Source: Stagnimonas sp965279705 (GTDB lineage Bacteria > Pseudomonadota > Gammaproteobacteria > Nevskiales > Nevskiaceae). Taken from it: DNA of 64,000 nt. Where the stretch lies: NCBI GenBank assembly GCA_965279705.1, contig OZ257257.1:124001-188000 (forward strand), in the 5' to 3' direction. The stretch's first letter is position 1. Each line of letters starts with the position of its first letter. A program made the position numbers and the translations under genes. Positions 29,532-38,554 of this stretch are shown piece by piece. The notes under the pieces are model-generated. The model did no database searches. It worked only from the letters and a program-made list of their open reading frames with translations, and had not been told where the DNA came from.

Positions 29532-31679
29532 TTAATTGACCCGCAAGTTCTCGGAAACGATGCGCGGCGTGACGAAGATCAGCAGCTCGCGTTTGCTGGT
29601 GCGGGTGCTGTCAAAGCGGAAGGCGCGGCCGATGAAAGGGATATCGCCCAGCAGCGGCACCTTGCTCACCGAGTCTGTCTTGGACTGATCGTAAATACCG
29701 CCGAGCACCACCGTCTGGCCATTGTCGACCAGCACCTGCGTGTTGACCTTGCGGGTGTCGATGGAGGGTGCGGTGCCGCCATTGCCGGTGTTCACATCCA
29801 CGCCCTGGCTGTCGTTGTTGACCTCCAGATCCATAATGACCTTTTCGTCTGGCGTGATCTGCGGCGTTACCTTCAGCGACAGCACCGCCTTCTTGAATGA
29901 GACGGTGGTCGCACCGCTGCTGGCGGCCTGCTGGAACGGGATTTCGCGACCCTGCTCGATGCTGGCCTGTTTGGCATTGGCGGTGATGACGCGCGGCGTC
30001 GAAACCACTTCGCCGCGACCTTCGGTTTGCAGGGCAGAGAGCTCGAGATCGAGCAGGAAGTCCGAGCCCAGCAATGCAAAGGCAATACGGCCCGCATTGG
30101 ACGAAGCCGGCAGGTTGAAGTTGAAGCGATCCGTCGGCGAGTTGCTGACAGCGACCGGGAATTGCCGACCATTGCCAAGGAAACTATCTACCGGCACGTT
30201 GGCGCCGGTGCTGCCGCCGGAGGTGGAGATCAGGCCATTGCCGCCGGATTGACCCACCGCCGTGGCCCCGAAGCGGGCACCGATTTCACGCGAGTAGTCA
30301 TCGTTTGCAATGACGATGCGCGATTCGATCAGCACCTGACGCACTGGGATATCCAGACGTGAGATAAGCGCACGGATTTCAGAGAGCTTCTCGCGGGTTT
30401 CGAGCACCAGCAGGTTGTTGGTGCGTTCGTCGCGGGTGACGCGGCCGCGCTCGCTCAGGATCGAGTTCTCGCCCGACTTCAGCAGCGCTTCCACATCGGC
30501 GGCCTTGGCGTAGTTGATCTGAATGATCTCGCTGCGCAGCGGCGAGAGCGTGATCTTGGATTTTTCAGCTTCGGCTTCTTCCTTCTCGCGCGCCGCCAGT
30601 TCGCTGAGCGGGGCGACCAGCATGACGTTGCCCTGCTGGCGCATGCCCAGACCCTTGGTGCGCAGAATAATGTCGAGCGCCTGATCCCAGGGCACGTTCT
30701 GCAGGCGCATGGCGAGCTCACCGGTGACCGAATCGCTGACGACCATATTGGTGCCGGCCACATCCGCGATGATCTGCAACAACGAGCGGATATCGACGCT
30801 CTGGAACGACAGCGAAATACGCTCGCCGGTGTAGAGCGGCTCGTTGCGGCGCTTCTCGTCCAGCTTTTCCTGCGAAAGCGGCTGAATCTCGATGGTGAAG
30901 CTGTTGCCAGACTGATAAGCCACCTGCTCGAAGTCCGCACCCGTCACGGGCGTGATACTCATCACCGTATTAATGCCGTCGCGGGCGAGGTCGATGAACT
31001 TCACCGGAGTGGCGAAATCGAGCACGTCGAGGCGGCGGATCAGGCTGTCGATGGCGCGAGCATTCTTGAAGCGGGCGACGATCTTGCCGCTCTCCTCTTT
31101 CACGTCCACTGCCGTCGCCGGATCGCCCAGCGACACCACGATGCGGCCTTCGCCCTTTTCACCGCGTCGGAAATCCACTGCCGAAATGCCGGACTGCCCT
31201 GCACCCGCGCTGCTGGTGGGAAGTTTCGGCGCTGCAGCGACGGCGGCCACACCATTGCCAGCGTTGATCTCGACGAATACCTTGCTGCCGTCGACACGCA
31301 CCGTGTACGCCGTCGACTCCGCAAGCTCGACCACAACACGCGTGCGGCCCTTGGCCTCGGCTGCCGCCACGGCGCGCACCTTGCCGACGTTGATCTTGCG
31401 GAAACGCTCGGCCAGCGCCAGGCGGGTATCCGGCAGATCCAGCGACAGGCGTGCGGGTTTGTCGATGGTGAACACCACTGGCTCGGGCGCGGCCTCGGAG
31501 AGAGTCAGTGTCAGCAGCAGCCTTTCGCTGTCGAGACTGACGAAATCAACCGATTGCAGCGCGCGGCTGGCTTGCGCCGATGCGGCTGGGCTGAATGCAA
31601 ACAGCGCACAAAGCACCGCGGCGGTGACGGCCACGGCACTGCGCGCGCTGCGTTTTGTACGGGTCATCAGGCTGGACAT
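29532..31679 (-). CDS. pilQ: Type IV pilus secretin
   Basis: A 715-residue outer-membrane secretin through which the pilus exits. The ATG (31677-31679) has GGGAG seven bases upstream and opens a signal peptide ending near AASA; upstream codons in frame belong to the pilP region and are not used. Order: AMIN-type peptidoglycan-binding domains (about 40-260), secretin/TonB short N domain (ISLSFQSVDIRSLLQIIADVAG, near 315-345), N-domain, then the secretin barrel with VPLLGDIPFIGRAFR near the end. It is last of pilMNOPQ. Confidence 0.96.
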   Translation of the reverse strand: MSSLMTRTKRSARSAVAVTAAVLCALFAFSPAASAQASRALQSVDFVSLDSERLLLTLTLSEAAPEPVVFTIDKPARLSLDLPDTRLALAERFRKINVGKVRAVAAAEAKGRTRVVVELAESTAYTVRVDGSKVFVEINAGNGVAAVAAAPKLPTSSAGAGQSGISAVDFRRGEKGEGRIVVSLGDPATAVDVKEESGKIVARFKNARAIDSLIRRLDVLDFATPVKFIDLARDGINTVMSITPVTGADFEQVAYQSGNSFTIEIQPLSQEKLDEKRRNEPLYTGERISLSFQSVDIRSLLQIIADVAGTNMVVSDSVTGELAMRLQNVPWDQALDIILRTKGLGMRQQGNVMLVAPLSELAAREKEEAEAEKSKITLSPLRSEIIQINYAKAADVEALLKSGENSILSERGRVTRDERTNNLLVLETREKLSEIRALISRLDIPVRQVLIESRIVIANDDYSREIGARFGATAVGQSGGNGLISTSGGSTGANVPVDSFLGNGRQFPVAVSNSPTDRFNFNLPASSNAGRIAFALLGSDFLLDLELSALQTEGRGEVVSTPRVITANAKQASIEQGREIPFQQAASSGATTVSFKKAVLSLKVTPQITPDEKVIMDLEVNNDSQGVDVNTGNGGTAPSIDTRKVNTQVLVDNGQTVVLGGIYDQSKTDSVSKVPLLGDIPFIGRAFRFDSTRTSKRELLIFVTPRIVSENLRVN

Positions 31680-31695
31680 GATGAAACTCCCTTCG

Positions 31696-32211
31696 TTATT
31701 GCGACAACGCCAGATTGGCCGGACGCTCCATGAAGCCCCCAAACCCGTCTGGAATGATTTCGACGAGGTCAATCGAACTGTCGGTGATCGCGGTGATCTT
31801 TCCGTAGTTCTGACCCATGTGATTACCCAGCGTGACACGATGCACCACGTTGTCCGGTGCCTTGACCAAGGCAAATACGCTTTTTTCTTTGTTGATGGTG
31901 CCCAGCATGCGCAAGCCATCCAGCGGGAACTCTTCCAGCGGCTCCGGGTTGCGGTTGGGGTCGGGGCGGATGTTGTTGCCCGGTGCGTTGGGGTCTTTCT
32001 GCGGCTCGGCGCGCACAAAGGGATTGCGACGATCCTGACCGACGTAGGTAAACGCCTCGTACTGCTTGATCTGCGGGATCGGTTCGATCTGGCGCGTCTT
32101 GCGGCTTTTAACCTCGGTGACGTACTGCTCCAGGTCGCCCATGCCGCTGCTGCAGGCGCTGATCAACAGCACCGAGCCCAGAAGGCTGATGGCGAGAGTA
32201 ACGCGCTTCAT
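31696..32211 (-). CDS. pilP: Type IV pilus inner-membrane lipoprotein PilP
   Basis: A 171-residue periplasmic lipoprotein with lipobox ISAC (LLISACSSGMGDL). The region QDRRNPFVRAEP followed by a beta-domain with RMLGTI and KAPDNVVHRVTLGNHMGQNYG is typical of PilP, which connects the PilNO inner-membrane complex to the PilQ secretin. Start overlaps the pilO stop by ATGA; 16 bases separate its stop from pilQ. Confidence 0.95.
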   Translation of the reverse strand: MKRVTLAISLLGSVLLISACSSGMGDLEQYVTEVKSRKTRQIEPIPQIKQYEAFTYVGQDRRNPFVRAEPQKDPNAPGNNIRPDPNRNPEPLEEFPLDGLRMLGTINKEKSVFALVKAPDNVVHRVTLGNHMGQNYGKITAITDSSIDLVEIIPDGFGGFMERPANLALSQ

Positions 32212-32852
32212 TTGGCGGCTCCCGGCTTGGGCTTGGCTGCGGCCAATTCGGTGTCATCGAGATAACGATAGGTCTTGGCCAGGGCGCTCATTCTGAGCTG
32301 ATCCTTGGCGGCGCCTTGGCCACCGATGGGCCGCAACTCCACTTCATCGATGGTCACGATGCGTGGCAAGGCAGCGACACCACTCACGAACTGGCCCATC
32401 TGGTGGTAGTCGCCGGTGACGATGATCCTGTTGGGGATTTCGGCGTAGAACTCTTTCTGCGCTTCCGGCAGCGGCTCGAACAGTTCTTCCTCGAGGCTGG
32501 AGGCAACGCGGGTCTGTGAAATATCGTTGAGCAGGTTGGCTACTTCAGTGCGGCTGGGCAGCTGACGCAACATCGCACCGAAGGATCGCTCCATCTCGGC
32601 CAGCTGCTCCTTGTAGGCATCGAGCGCGGCGACTTTCTTCTGCTTGATCTCGAACTGTTCGCGCAGGGTGACTTCCGTAGCCTGCTCGCTTTGCAGCGTT
32701 TCGTATTCGGGCTTGATGAGAAAGTTGATGCCCAGACCAGTGACGATCAGCGCGGCCAGAATCACCGCAGACACATGCACCCAACCCGGCCAGGAACCCG
32801 GGTTTTCCATGTCCAGCGATTGGAGCTCTTTGAAGGCCTCTTGCACGTTCAT
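32208..32852 (-). CDS. pilO: Type IV pilus assembly protein PilO
   Basis: A 214-residue bitopic inner-membrane protein: short cytoplasmic N-terminus, one transmembrane helix (about 25-46, VHVSAVILAALIVTGLGINFL), a coiled coil (about 50-100) and a periplasmic ferredoxin-like fold (GDYHQMGQFVSGVAALPRIV). It dimerises with PilN to align the pilus machine. It is overlapped by ATGA at both ends, with pilN and pilP. Confidence 0.95.
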   Translation of the reverse strand: MNVQEAFKELQSLDMENPGSWPGWVHVSAVILAALIVTGLGINFLIKPEYETLQSEQATEVTLREQFEIKQKKVAALDAYKEQLAEMERSFGAMLRQLPSRTEVANLLNDISQTRVASSLEEELFEPLPEAQKEFYAEIPNRIIVTGDYHQMGQFVSGVAALPRIVTIDEVELRPIGGQGAAKDQLRMSALAKTYRYLDDTELAAAKPKPGAAK

Positions 32853-33436
32853 GGCTTGGCTCCAGGCGCCGCAGCCGCTGGGTCTTCTTTGACCGCCTTG
32901 GTCAGGTTCTTCACCTGCAGGGTAAAGGCCCCTTCACGCTGCTTGTTCTTCTCGCTGGTCTTGATGACGACCAGCTTCGGCTCTGCGAACCACGGCGAGT
33001 TCTCGAAGCTCTTGATGTAGCTCGAGATGCGCCCGTTGGATTCCGCCACGCCCTCGATGGTGACGTTATCGCCCACCTGTTTGATGGAGATGAGCGTGAT
33101 GCCGTCCGGGATGGTGTTCACCAGTTCGTCGAAGAAATGCACAGTGGCTGAGCGCGAGCCTTGCAGCTCTTCGATCACCCGCATGCGCGCCAGCAGATTT
33201 TGCTTGGTGCGTTCGAGGTCCTCGATTTCCTTGATCTTCTGGTCGATTTCGGCAATCTGCTGCTTCAGGTAATCGTTGCGCTGCTGCTGCTGGCTGATGG
33301 CGTTGGTCATCCCCAGATAGCCAAGCGCCACAAGCCCGACGGCAACCACCAGGCCCAGTACCATGAAATTGCGGAACTGCTCGAGCCTTCGCGCGCGACG
33401 TTCGGCGCGCCAGTCCAGCAGGTTGATCTTGGTCAT
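32849..33436 (-). CDS. pilN: Type IV pilus assembly protein PilN
   Basis: A 195-residue bitopic inner-membrane protein starting MTKINLLDWRAERRARR, the conserved PilN tail that docks into PilM. One transmembrane helix lies at 25-45, a coiled coil at 48-95 (QQQQRNDYLKQQIAEIDQK), and a periplasmic domain follows (VGDNVTIEGVAESNGRISSYI). A longer frame upstream is an overlap artefact; the conserved INLLDWR fixes the start at 33436. Confidence 0.95.
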   Translation of the reverse strand: MTKINLLDWRAERRARRLEQFRNFMVLGLVVAVGLVALGYLGMTNAISQQQQRNDYLKQQIAEIDQKIKEIEDLERTKQNLLARMRVIEELQGSRSATVHFFDELVNTIPDGITLISIKQVGDNVTIEGVAESNGRISSYIKSFENSPWFAEPKLVVIKTSEKNKQREGAFTLQVKNLTKAVKEDPAAAAPGAKP

Positions 33437-33449
33437 GGCGGCTTGGCTC

Positions 33450-34538
33450 CTAGTCCACGACGTCGAAGGCGCGGTGGGCAAGGCCGCAGGCGATGAGCAA
33501 CGCCGCCTCGTCCTTGGCCAGCACCGTGGGCTTGGCTCGGGATGACACCGCCATGCGCGAGAAGGGGCGTGCCACCACGGCCGGAATCTGCAGACGATCC
33601 TGAATGGCGCGATCCACCCCGGCGATGTGGGCGCAGCCACCGGCCAGAATGATCTGGTCGATCTGCGAATGCGCCGCCGAGGCGTTGAAGAAGAACTGGA
33701 ACGAACGGTCGATCTGCTGCGCCATGTCAGACAAAAAGTGCGCAAGCACGTCCGCCTCGAAGCCTTCCGGCAGTTGGCCGGTGCGCTTGGCCTTGCCGGC
33801 ATCCTCGTAGCTCATGCCGTAGATGCGCATGATGTCTTCGGTAAGCTGCTTGCCGCCAAACGCCTGGTCGCGGGTGTAGACCGTGTCGTTGTTGTGCAGG
33901 ATCAGCACCGAGGTGGTCGACGCACCCATGTCGATCACCGCCACCGTCTTGTTGCGGCCCTCGTTAGGCATCTGATGGGTGAGAAACTGGCAGGAATTCT
34001 CCAGCGCGTTGGCCTCGATATCGACCACTTTCGCCTTCAGGCCCGCAAGCTCCACGGCCGCCACGCGCTGCTCGACCTGCTCCTTGCGACACGCGGCCAG
34101 CAGCACATCCACCTTGCCACCCTCGCGCTCGGAAGGACCGATGATCTGGAAGTCCATGTTGACCTCCTCGATCGGGTACGGAATGTACTGATCGGCTTCG
34201 GCCTTGATCTGCTCTTCCATGTCGTTCTCGTTGAGCGAGGCCGACATTTGAATGATTTTAGTGATGACCGACGAACCCGCGACGGCAACGGCGACGTTTT
34301 TGGTACGGGTGCCGGCGCGCTGCACGGCGCGGCGGATGGCTTCTGCCACCACTTCCGGTTCGGTGATCTGCTTGTCGTTGACGGCGTTGATGGGCAGCGG
34401 TTCCACCGAATACGCCTCGACCATCACCTGGTCGCCACGCTTGGTGAGCTCCAGCAGTTTGACCGCGCTCGAACTGATGTCGAGCCCGATGAGGCCGCGG
34501 CTGCCGCCGCTGCTAGTCAGCTTTTGTAGGATCGACAT
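33450..34538 (-). CDS. pilM: Type IV pilus actin-like protein PilM
   Basis: A 362-residue cytoplasmic ATP-binding protein of the FtsA/actin fold that binds the PilN tail. DISSSAVKLLEL (phosphate 1), VIDMGASTTSVLILH (phosphate 2) and ILAGGCAHIAG (adenosine) are visible. I use the ATG at 34536-34538 (MSILQKL) because GLIGLDISSSAV then falls at the usual distance. It is the first gene of the pilMNOPQ operon and has a candidate promoter about 110 bases upstream. Confidence 0.95.
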   Translation of the reverse strand: MSILQKLTSSGGSRGLIGLDISSSAVKLLELTKRGDQVMVEAYSVEPLPINAVNDKQITEPEVVAEAIRRAVQRAGTRTKNVAVAVAGSSVITKIIQMSASLNENDMEEQIKAEADQYIPYPIEEVNMDFQIIGPSEREGGKVDVLLAACRKEQVEQRVAAVELAGLKAKVVDIEANALENSCQFLTHQMPNEGRNKTVAVIDMGASTTSVLILHNNDTVYTRDQAFGGKQLTEDIMRIYGMSYEDAGKAKRTGQLPEGFEADVLAHFLSDMAQQIDRSFQFFFNASAAHSQIDQIILAGGCAHIAGVDRAIQDRLQIPAVVARPFSRMAVSSRAKPTVLAKDEAALLIACGLAHRAFDVVD

Positions 34539-34638
34539 GGCCTGAGTCCCACTCGCTCGCACCCCAAAGTTTTACGTCCCCTGGCGCTCTTCGTCCGGGT
34601 TGGCTGCGCTCGATGGCACAGGCCATTCGGGTGAATAG

Positions 34639-34680
34639 GCGCTTAAGCGCTATATATAACGAAAATTAGCTGCCACGCAA
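34639..34680 (-). promoter_or_regulatory. Candidate pilM promoter with a 12-base palindrome at the start site
   Basis: On the minus strand a TTGCGT (34680-34675) and a TATATA (34658-34653, 16-base spacer, or 34656-34651 with 18) precede pilM. Directly next to the -10 lies the perfect palindrome GCGCTTAAGCGC (34639-34650), which would cover the transcription start. The arrangement resembles an operator of a repressed promoter. A leader of about 105 bases would result. Confidence 0.45.
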
Positions 34681-34706
34681 CTAGAGGTGTGTGCTCCAAG
34701 TGACTG

Positions 34707-34726
34707 ATCCGCCTCCCAAAGCGGAT
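34707..34726 (-). other. Hairpin after the lipid-modification operon
   Basis: ATCCGC and GCGGAT form a six-base stem with an eight-base loop, 44 bases after the DUF1475 stop on the minus strand. No T-run follows, so it is at best a weak or factor-assisted terminator separating this operon from pilM. Confidence 0.3.
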
Positions 34727-34769
34727 TTACGATGGCAACGCCCGAGCCCAGCCCAACTTAAAGGTCAGG

Positions 34770-35126
34770 TCAGGCGGATGGGCGGCGCAGCAACAGTTGC
34801 TCAATCGAAGCCCCCGGCGGCAAGCGCCAGAGCTGAATCAGCATATAGGCCGCCATCGCCATATTGCCCATGAGCAGGATCAACACCAGCCAGACGCCGC
34901 GTGCGAGCCAGCCGGATTCCTTGTAAGCCACCCAAAGCCAGAACCACAGGAAGCCGAAATATGCATCGAACAGGGTCGCTACCAGCCAAGGATTATTGCC
35001 ATTACCGGGGTTGGCAACCAAGTCGCTGATGGCCACCGCGATGCTCTGATGCCCGGTTGCCCAGACTGAAACGCCGATCAGCCCGAGCAGCGCTGCCAGC
35101 GCGAATGCGGCAATGCCGGGTTTCAT
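34770..35126 (-). CDS. DUF1475 family small membrane protein
   Basis: A 118-residue protein with three hydrophobic segments (4-24, 52-72 and 80-103). The core ATLFDAYFGFLWFWLWVAYKE with MGNMAMAAYMLIQL is typical of DUF1475. The ATG (35124-35126) overlaps the stop of the cyclopropane-synthase-like gene by ATGA, so it is the last gene of a four-gene translationally coupled operon. It probably acts in or on the membrane lipids those enzymes modify; no activity is known to me. Confidence 0.82.
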   Translation of the reverse strand: MKPGIAAFALAALLGLIGVSVWATGHQSIAVAISDLVANPGNGNNPWLVATLFDAYFGFLWFWLWVAYKESGWLARGVWLVLILLMGNMAMAAYMLIQLWRLPPGASIEQLLLRRPSA

Positions 35127-36409
35127 GCCTTGTGGAGAGTGATCTGCATGAGGTCGATACTGCCGGTGCGGAAGCCGCATTCGCAATAGGCCAGGTAATA
35201 ACGCCACATACGATAGAAGCGCTCGTCGAACTGCTGCACGATTTTCTCGCGCACGGTCTGCACATTGCGATCCCAGGCTGCGCAGGTTTCGGCGTAGTCA
35301 ATGCCGTAAAACTTGGCGTCTGCGGGCAGCAAGCCTGCGGTTGCGGCCAGAGTCTCGAACTTTTCCGGCGGGCACAGCATTCCGCCCGGGAAGATGTATT
35401 TCTGGATGAAATCGCGCTTGCTGCGGTAGTGCTCGAAGATCTTCGGGCTGATGGTGATGCCCTGGATCACCGCACGGCCACCCGGCTTGAGCGCCTTGGA
35501 GACGGCACCGAAGTAGGTCGGCCAGTACTCCTCGCCCACCGCCTCGTACATTTCGATCGAAACGACGCGGTCGTAGGTTTCGGTAACGTCGCGGTAGTCG
35601 CGAATCTCGAAGGTGACGCGGTCGGCCACGCCGGCTTTTTCGGCGCGGATGCGTGCTTCGGCCAGCTGCTCGCTGCTGAGCGTGATCGAATGCACGCGGC
35701 AACCCGAATGCTTGGCCGCATAAATCGCAAAGCCACCCCACCCGGAGCCGATCTCCAGCAGCGTGTGTTCTGCGGTGAGTTCCAGCCGCTCGAACATCAG
35801 GCGGAACTTGTTCACCTGTGCATCCATCAGCGTCTCGTTGGGCGCGATGAACATGCCGCTGGAATACGCCATCGTGTCGTCCAGCCACATCTTGTAGAAC
35901 TCGTTGCCGAGGTCGTAATGGGCTTCGATGTTTTCTTTCGCTTTTTCTTTGGTGTTGGCGCGGCGGCGATGCTGCCAGTAGCCATAGATCTTGCCGATGA
36001 AGTTTTTCTCGAACGGGCCTTTGTAATGCGGCTCGTTGAGATACATCACGGCCAGCAGGCGGGCGAGATCCGGCGAATCCCAGCAGTCATCCAGGTAGGC
36101 GTCGCCAAAGCCCACTTCGCCACCGGCAATGATGTGGCGGATGATCTTGTCGGACTTGATACGCATGACGCCGCGCGGGCCCGGCTCGGCACCGCCGAAG
36201 TGGCGGGTGGCGCCGTTGGGAAAGGTGAGATCCAGCGTGCCGACCTTCATGCCCGAGAACATGTAGCTGAGCAGCTGCAAGCCCCAGTTGAGGCCGCGCA
36301 GCGAACCTTGCGAGCTGAGGCGTGCGGGCAAATCCGGCGAAAAGCCATCACGACCCATCATGCGGCCATAGTCGTTCGATTCGTGTTTGGACTTGTCTTC
36401 GTCTTTCAT
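35123..36409 (-). CDS. cfa: Cyclopropane-fatty-acyl-phospholipid synthase-like methyltransferase
   Basis: A 428-residue SAM-dependent enzyme that would add a methylene (or methyl) carbon to the double bond of membrane acyl chains. The SAM motif LEIGSGWGGF is at 218-227, HYDLGNEFY at 164-172, and the C-terminal YYLAYCECGFRTGSIDL matches the family end. The active-site loop reads YSSG (182-185), where E. coli Cfa has YSCG. It overlaps its neighbours by four bases on both sides. Strict cyclopropane formation versus methyl-branching or furan-lipid chemistry cannot be decided here. Confidence 0.88.
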   Translation of the reverse strand: MKDEDKSKHESNDYGRMMGRDGFSPDLPARLSSQGSLRGLNWGLQLLSYMFSGMKVGTLDLTFPNGATRHFGGAEPGPRGVMRIKSDKIIRHIIAGGEVGFGDAYLDDCWDSPDLARLLAVMYLNEPHYKGPFEKNFIGKIYGYWQHRRRANTKEKAKENIEAHYDLGNEFYKMWLDDTMAYSSGMFIAPNETLMDAQVNKFRLMFERLELTAEHTLLEIGSGWGGFAIYAAKHSGCRVHSITLSSEQLAEARIRAEKAGVADRVTFEIRDYRDVTETYDRVVSIEMYEAVGEEYWPTYFGAVSKALKPGGRAVIQGITISPKIFEHYRSKRDFIQKYIFPGGMLCPPEKFETLAATAGLLPADAKFYGIDYAETCAAWDRNVQTVREKIVQQFDERFYRMWRYYLAYCECGFRTGSIDLMQITLHKA

Positions 36410-37194
36410 GTGACCTCCGCCGAGGGCGGGCTAGGTTTTTTGTGAAATCGCGCACCGCGCGACCAGATTTTCAAGGCTTGCCAGTGGATGCCGATCAGCA
36501 CTTTCAGTGCTTGAACCGGCATCCGTATTACCTGCCGCAACATCTCGGCATCTGAAAAAGGTCTTGCCGTGCCTGCCATTGCCGTGTCGATCAAGGGCTC
36601 GCCTTCGCGTGTCTCGTCGAGTTGTACCGCCAGCTTCTCGCCCGGCTCGCCGAACTTGAAGTGGTAGCGCCCGACGAGATCGAACAACGGTGAGACGTGA
36701 AAGCATTTTTCCTTTTCCAGCACCACGGCATACGGCAGTGGTAATCCGGCAGATGCGTCCGGGCCTCGAGAGGCGGATGAAAGTAGATAGCTGTGCTTCT
36801 CGCCGAAGGTATTACGCACTTCGGCAATCACCGCGCGCAGGCTGCCGTCGGCGTGCTGGCAGTACCAGAAGCTGACGGGATTGAACGCCCAGCCGAACAT
36901 GCGCGGCTGCGCCAGCAGGCGGATGCGCCCACCGGCCAGTTCGATGCCTTGAGTCGCGCAGATCATCTCGGCCCACCGTCGCAAACCACCGCGTTCGCCG
37001 CGACCATGATCGCGGTCGTAGAAGCTCAGCACGTTGAAGCGATTATGGGAAAACAGCTTGAGCCGACGATCGAGTTCGTCCAGCCGGTCGACATCGAACA
37101 GCACGCTGAAGATTTTGTAGACGAAGCGATACAGCGGTGCGACGCGGCGGCGGTGCATCACTCTCAGTGAATACAGAACCGCCGCTTCGCTCAC
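36406..37194 (-). CDS. DUF1365 domain protein
   Basis: A 262-residue protein of the DUF1365 family, with the start-region HRRVAPLYRFVYKIFSVLFDVD, the phrase QPRMFGWAFNPVSFWYC near 100, and VSPLFDLVGRYHFKF near 175. These proteins regularly lie between an FAD-dependent oxidoreductase and a cyclopropane synthase homologue, exactly as here. Activity is undefined; a role in preparing or recognising the acyl substrate is an inference from context. It is ATGA-coupled to both neighbours. Confidence 0.9.
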   Translation of the reverse strand: MSEAAVLYSLRVMHRRRVAPLYRFVYKIFSVLFDVDRLDELDRRLKLFSHNRFNVLSFYDRDHGRGERGGLRRWAEMICATQGIELAGGRIRLLAQPRMFGWAFNPVSFWYCQHADGSLRAVIAEVRNTFGEKHSYLLSSASRGPDASAGLPLPYAVVLEKEKCFHVSPLFDLVGRYHFKFGEPGEKLAVQLDETREGEPLIDTAMAGTARPFSDAEMLRQVIRMPVQALKVLIGIHWQALKIWSRGARFHKKPSPPSAEVT

Positions 37195-38468
37195 AGCTCG
37201 GCCCAGCTCGGCAGGCAGCTCGCATCAATGCCTTGCACGGCCCGCAAACCGGACTTCAGGCCATCTTCGTGAAAGCCGTAGGCCGTCCATGCGCCGGCAA
37301 ACCAGATGGCGCGTTTGCCTTGAATCTCCGGCAGGCGCTGGTGCGTCATCACGCTCTCGGGGCCGTAGTGCGGATGGTGATAGACGATGTCGTAGATCAC
37401 TTTGTCCTTGGCGACCTCGCGCTGCGGGTTGAGCGTGACGATGTAGTTCACGCTGCCAGCGATGCCTTGCAGCTTGTTCATCCAGTAGCTGCCGCTGATG
37501 GGCTGGTCGTGCACTTCGTCGATGGGATGCGTGTAGTTCCACGAGGCCCAGGCCGCGCGGCGCTTCGGCAGAAACGACTCATCCGTGTGTAGCACGCAGC
37601 GGCTCTCGTTGTAGGGGATGCCGCTCAGAATCGCGCGCTCGTTGGCATCGGCATCGGCGAGCATTTTCAGCGTGGTGTCGGTGTGCGTCGCACACACCAC
37701 TGCATCAAAGTGCTGTTCGCCGGCGGCGGTTGAAATCAGCACGCCCGCGCCATCGCGACGAATACGTTGTACCGGCGTGTTGAGCTTGATCTCGCCCTTG
37801 AACTGCGCCAACAGCTTTTTGACGTAGACGTGCGAGCCGCCGATCACCGTGTGCCAGGTCGGCTGGTCGGTGGCGGTGAACAACGAGTGGTTGTCGAAGA
37901 AGTGCATGAAGTCAGCAGCCGGATACTCCATCGCCTTTTTCGGCGAGCAGCTCCAGATCAAGCCCGCCATCGGCAGCAGATAACGGCTCGACAGCCAGGG
38001 CGAGAACCCGGCTTCAGCCAGAAACTCACCCAGCGTGCCGCCCGGCAAGGTGCCGGCCTTCAGCAGCGCGTTGCAGGTTTTGTTGAGCTTGAGGATGTCC
38101 AGCAACATGCGAATGTGCTTGGGGCTGAACAGGTTGCTCGGCTGCGCGAACACGGTGAGCAGATTGTCCGAACCCATCCACTCGTAGGCGCCATCGCCAA
38201 GCGACACGCCGAACGACATGCTGGTCGGCCGCGTCTGCACGTCCAGCTGTTTGAACAGCGCGGTGAGATTGGGATAGTTGATGCCGTTGTAAACAATCCA
38301 GCCCGTATCCACCGGCTGGGTGCCACCGCCCGCCAGCGGTACCTCGATGGTGTTGGTGTGGCCGCCGACGCGGCCTTCGGATTCAAACAGCGTGACGCTG
38401 TGACGCGCGGCCAGAAAATGGGCGGCCGACAATCCGGAAATACCGGAGCCGATAACGGCAATATTCAT
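37191..38468 (-). CDS. FAD-dependent oxidoreductase (amine-oxidase-like, lipid-modification operon)
   Basis: A 425-residue flavoprotein starting with the Rossmann motif IAVIGSGISGLSAAHFL (GxGxxG at 7-12), then FESEGRVGGHTNTIEV, which binds FAD ribose. The C-terminal part has IWFAGAWTAYGFHEDGLKSG, a typical FAD-closing motif. It leads the operon FAD enzyme-DUF1365-CFA-DUF1475. Plant cyclopropane synthases carry a homologous flavin domain fused to the CFA domain, which supports a shared pathway. It may desaturate or oxidise acyl chains before or after methylation. Confidence 0.88.
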   Translation of the reverse strand: MNIAVIGSGISGLSAAHFLAARHSVTLFESEGRVGGHTNTIEVPLAGGGTQPVDTGWIVYNGINYPNLTALFKQLDVQTRPTSMSFGVSLGDGAYEWMGSDNLLTVFAQPSNLFSPKHIRMLLDILKLNKTCNALLKAGTLPGGTLGEFLAEAGFSPWLSSRYLLPMAGLIWSCSPKKAMEYPAADFMHFFDNHSLFTATDQPTWHTVIGGSHVYVKKLLAQFKGEIKLNTPVQRIRRDGAGVLISTAAGEQHFDAVVCATHTDTTLKMLADADANERAILSGIPYNESRCVLHTDESFLPKRRAAWASWNYTHPIDEVHDQPISGSYWMNKLQGIAGSVNYIVTLNPQREVAKDKVIYDIVYHHPHYGPESVMTHQRLPEIQGKRAIWFAGAWTAYGFHEDGLKSGLRAVQGIDASCLPSWAEL

Positions 38469-38554
38469 GGGGTTCTAGAGGGATGGGACGCACTGATTTA
38501 CGCACAAGGCACGCTACAGGATGCAAAAACAGTGGGATGGCAGCGATCAGCCGG

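Noticed and set aside
34660..34675. Sigma-54-like promoter before pilM on the minus strand
   Set aside because: TGGCAG fits the -24 box, but the -12 box reads TTTC rather than TTGC, losing an essential G.
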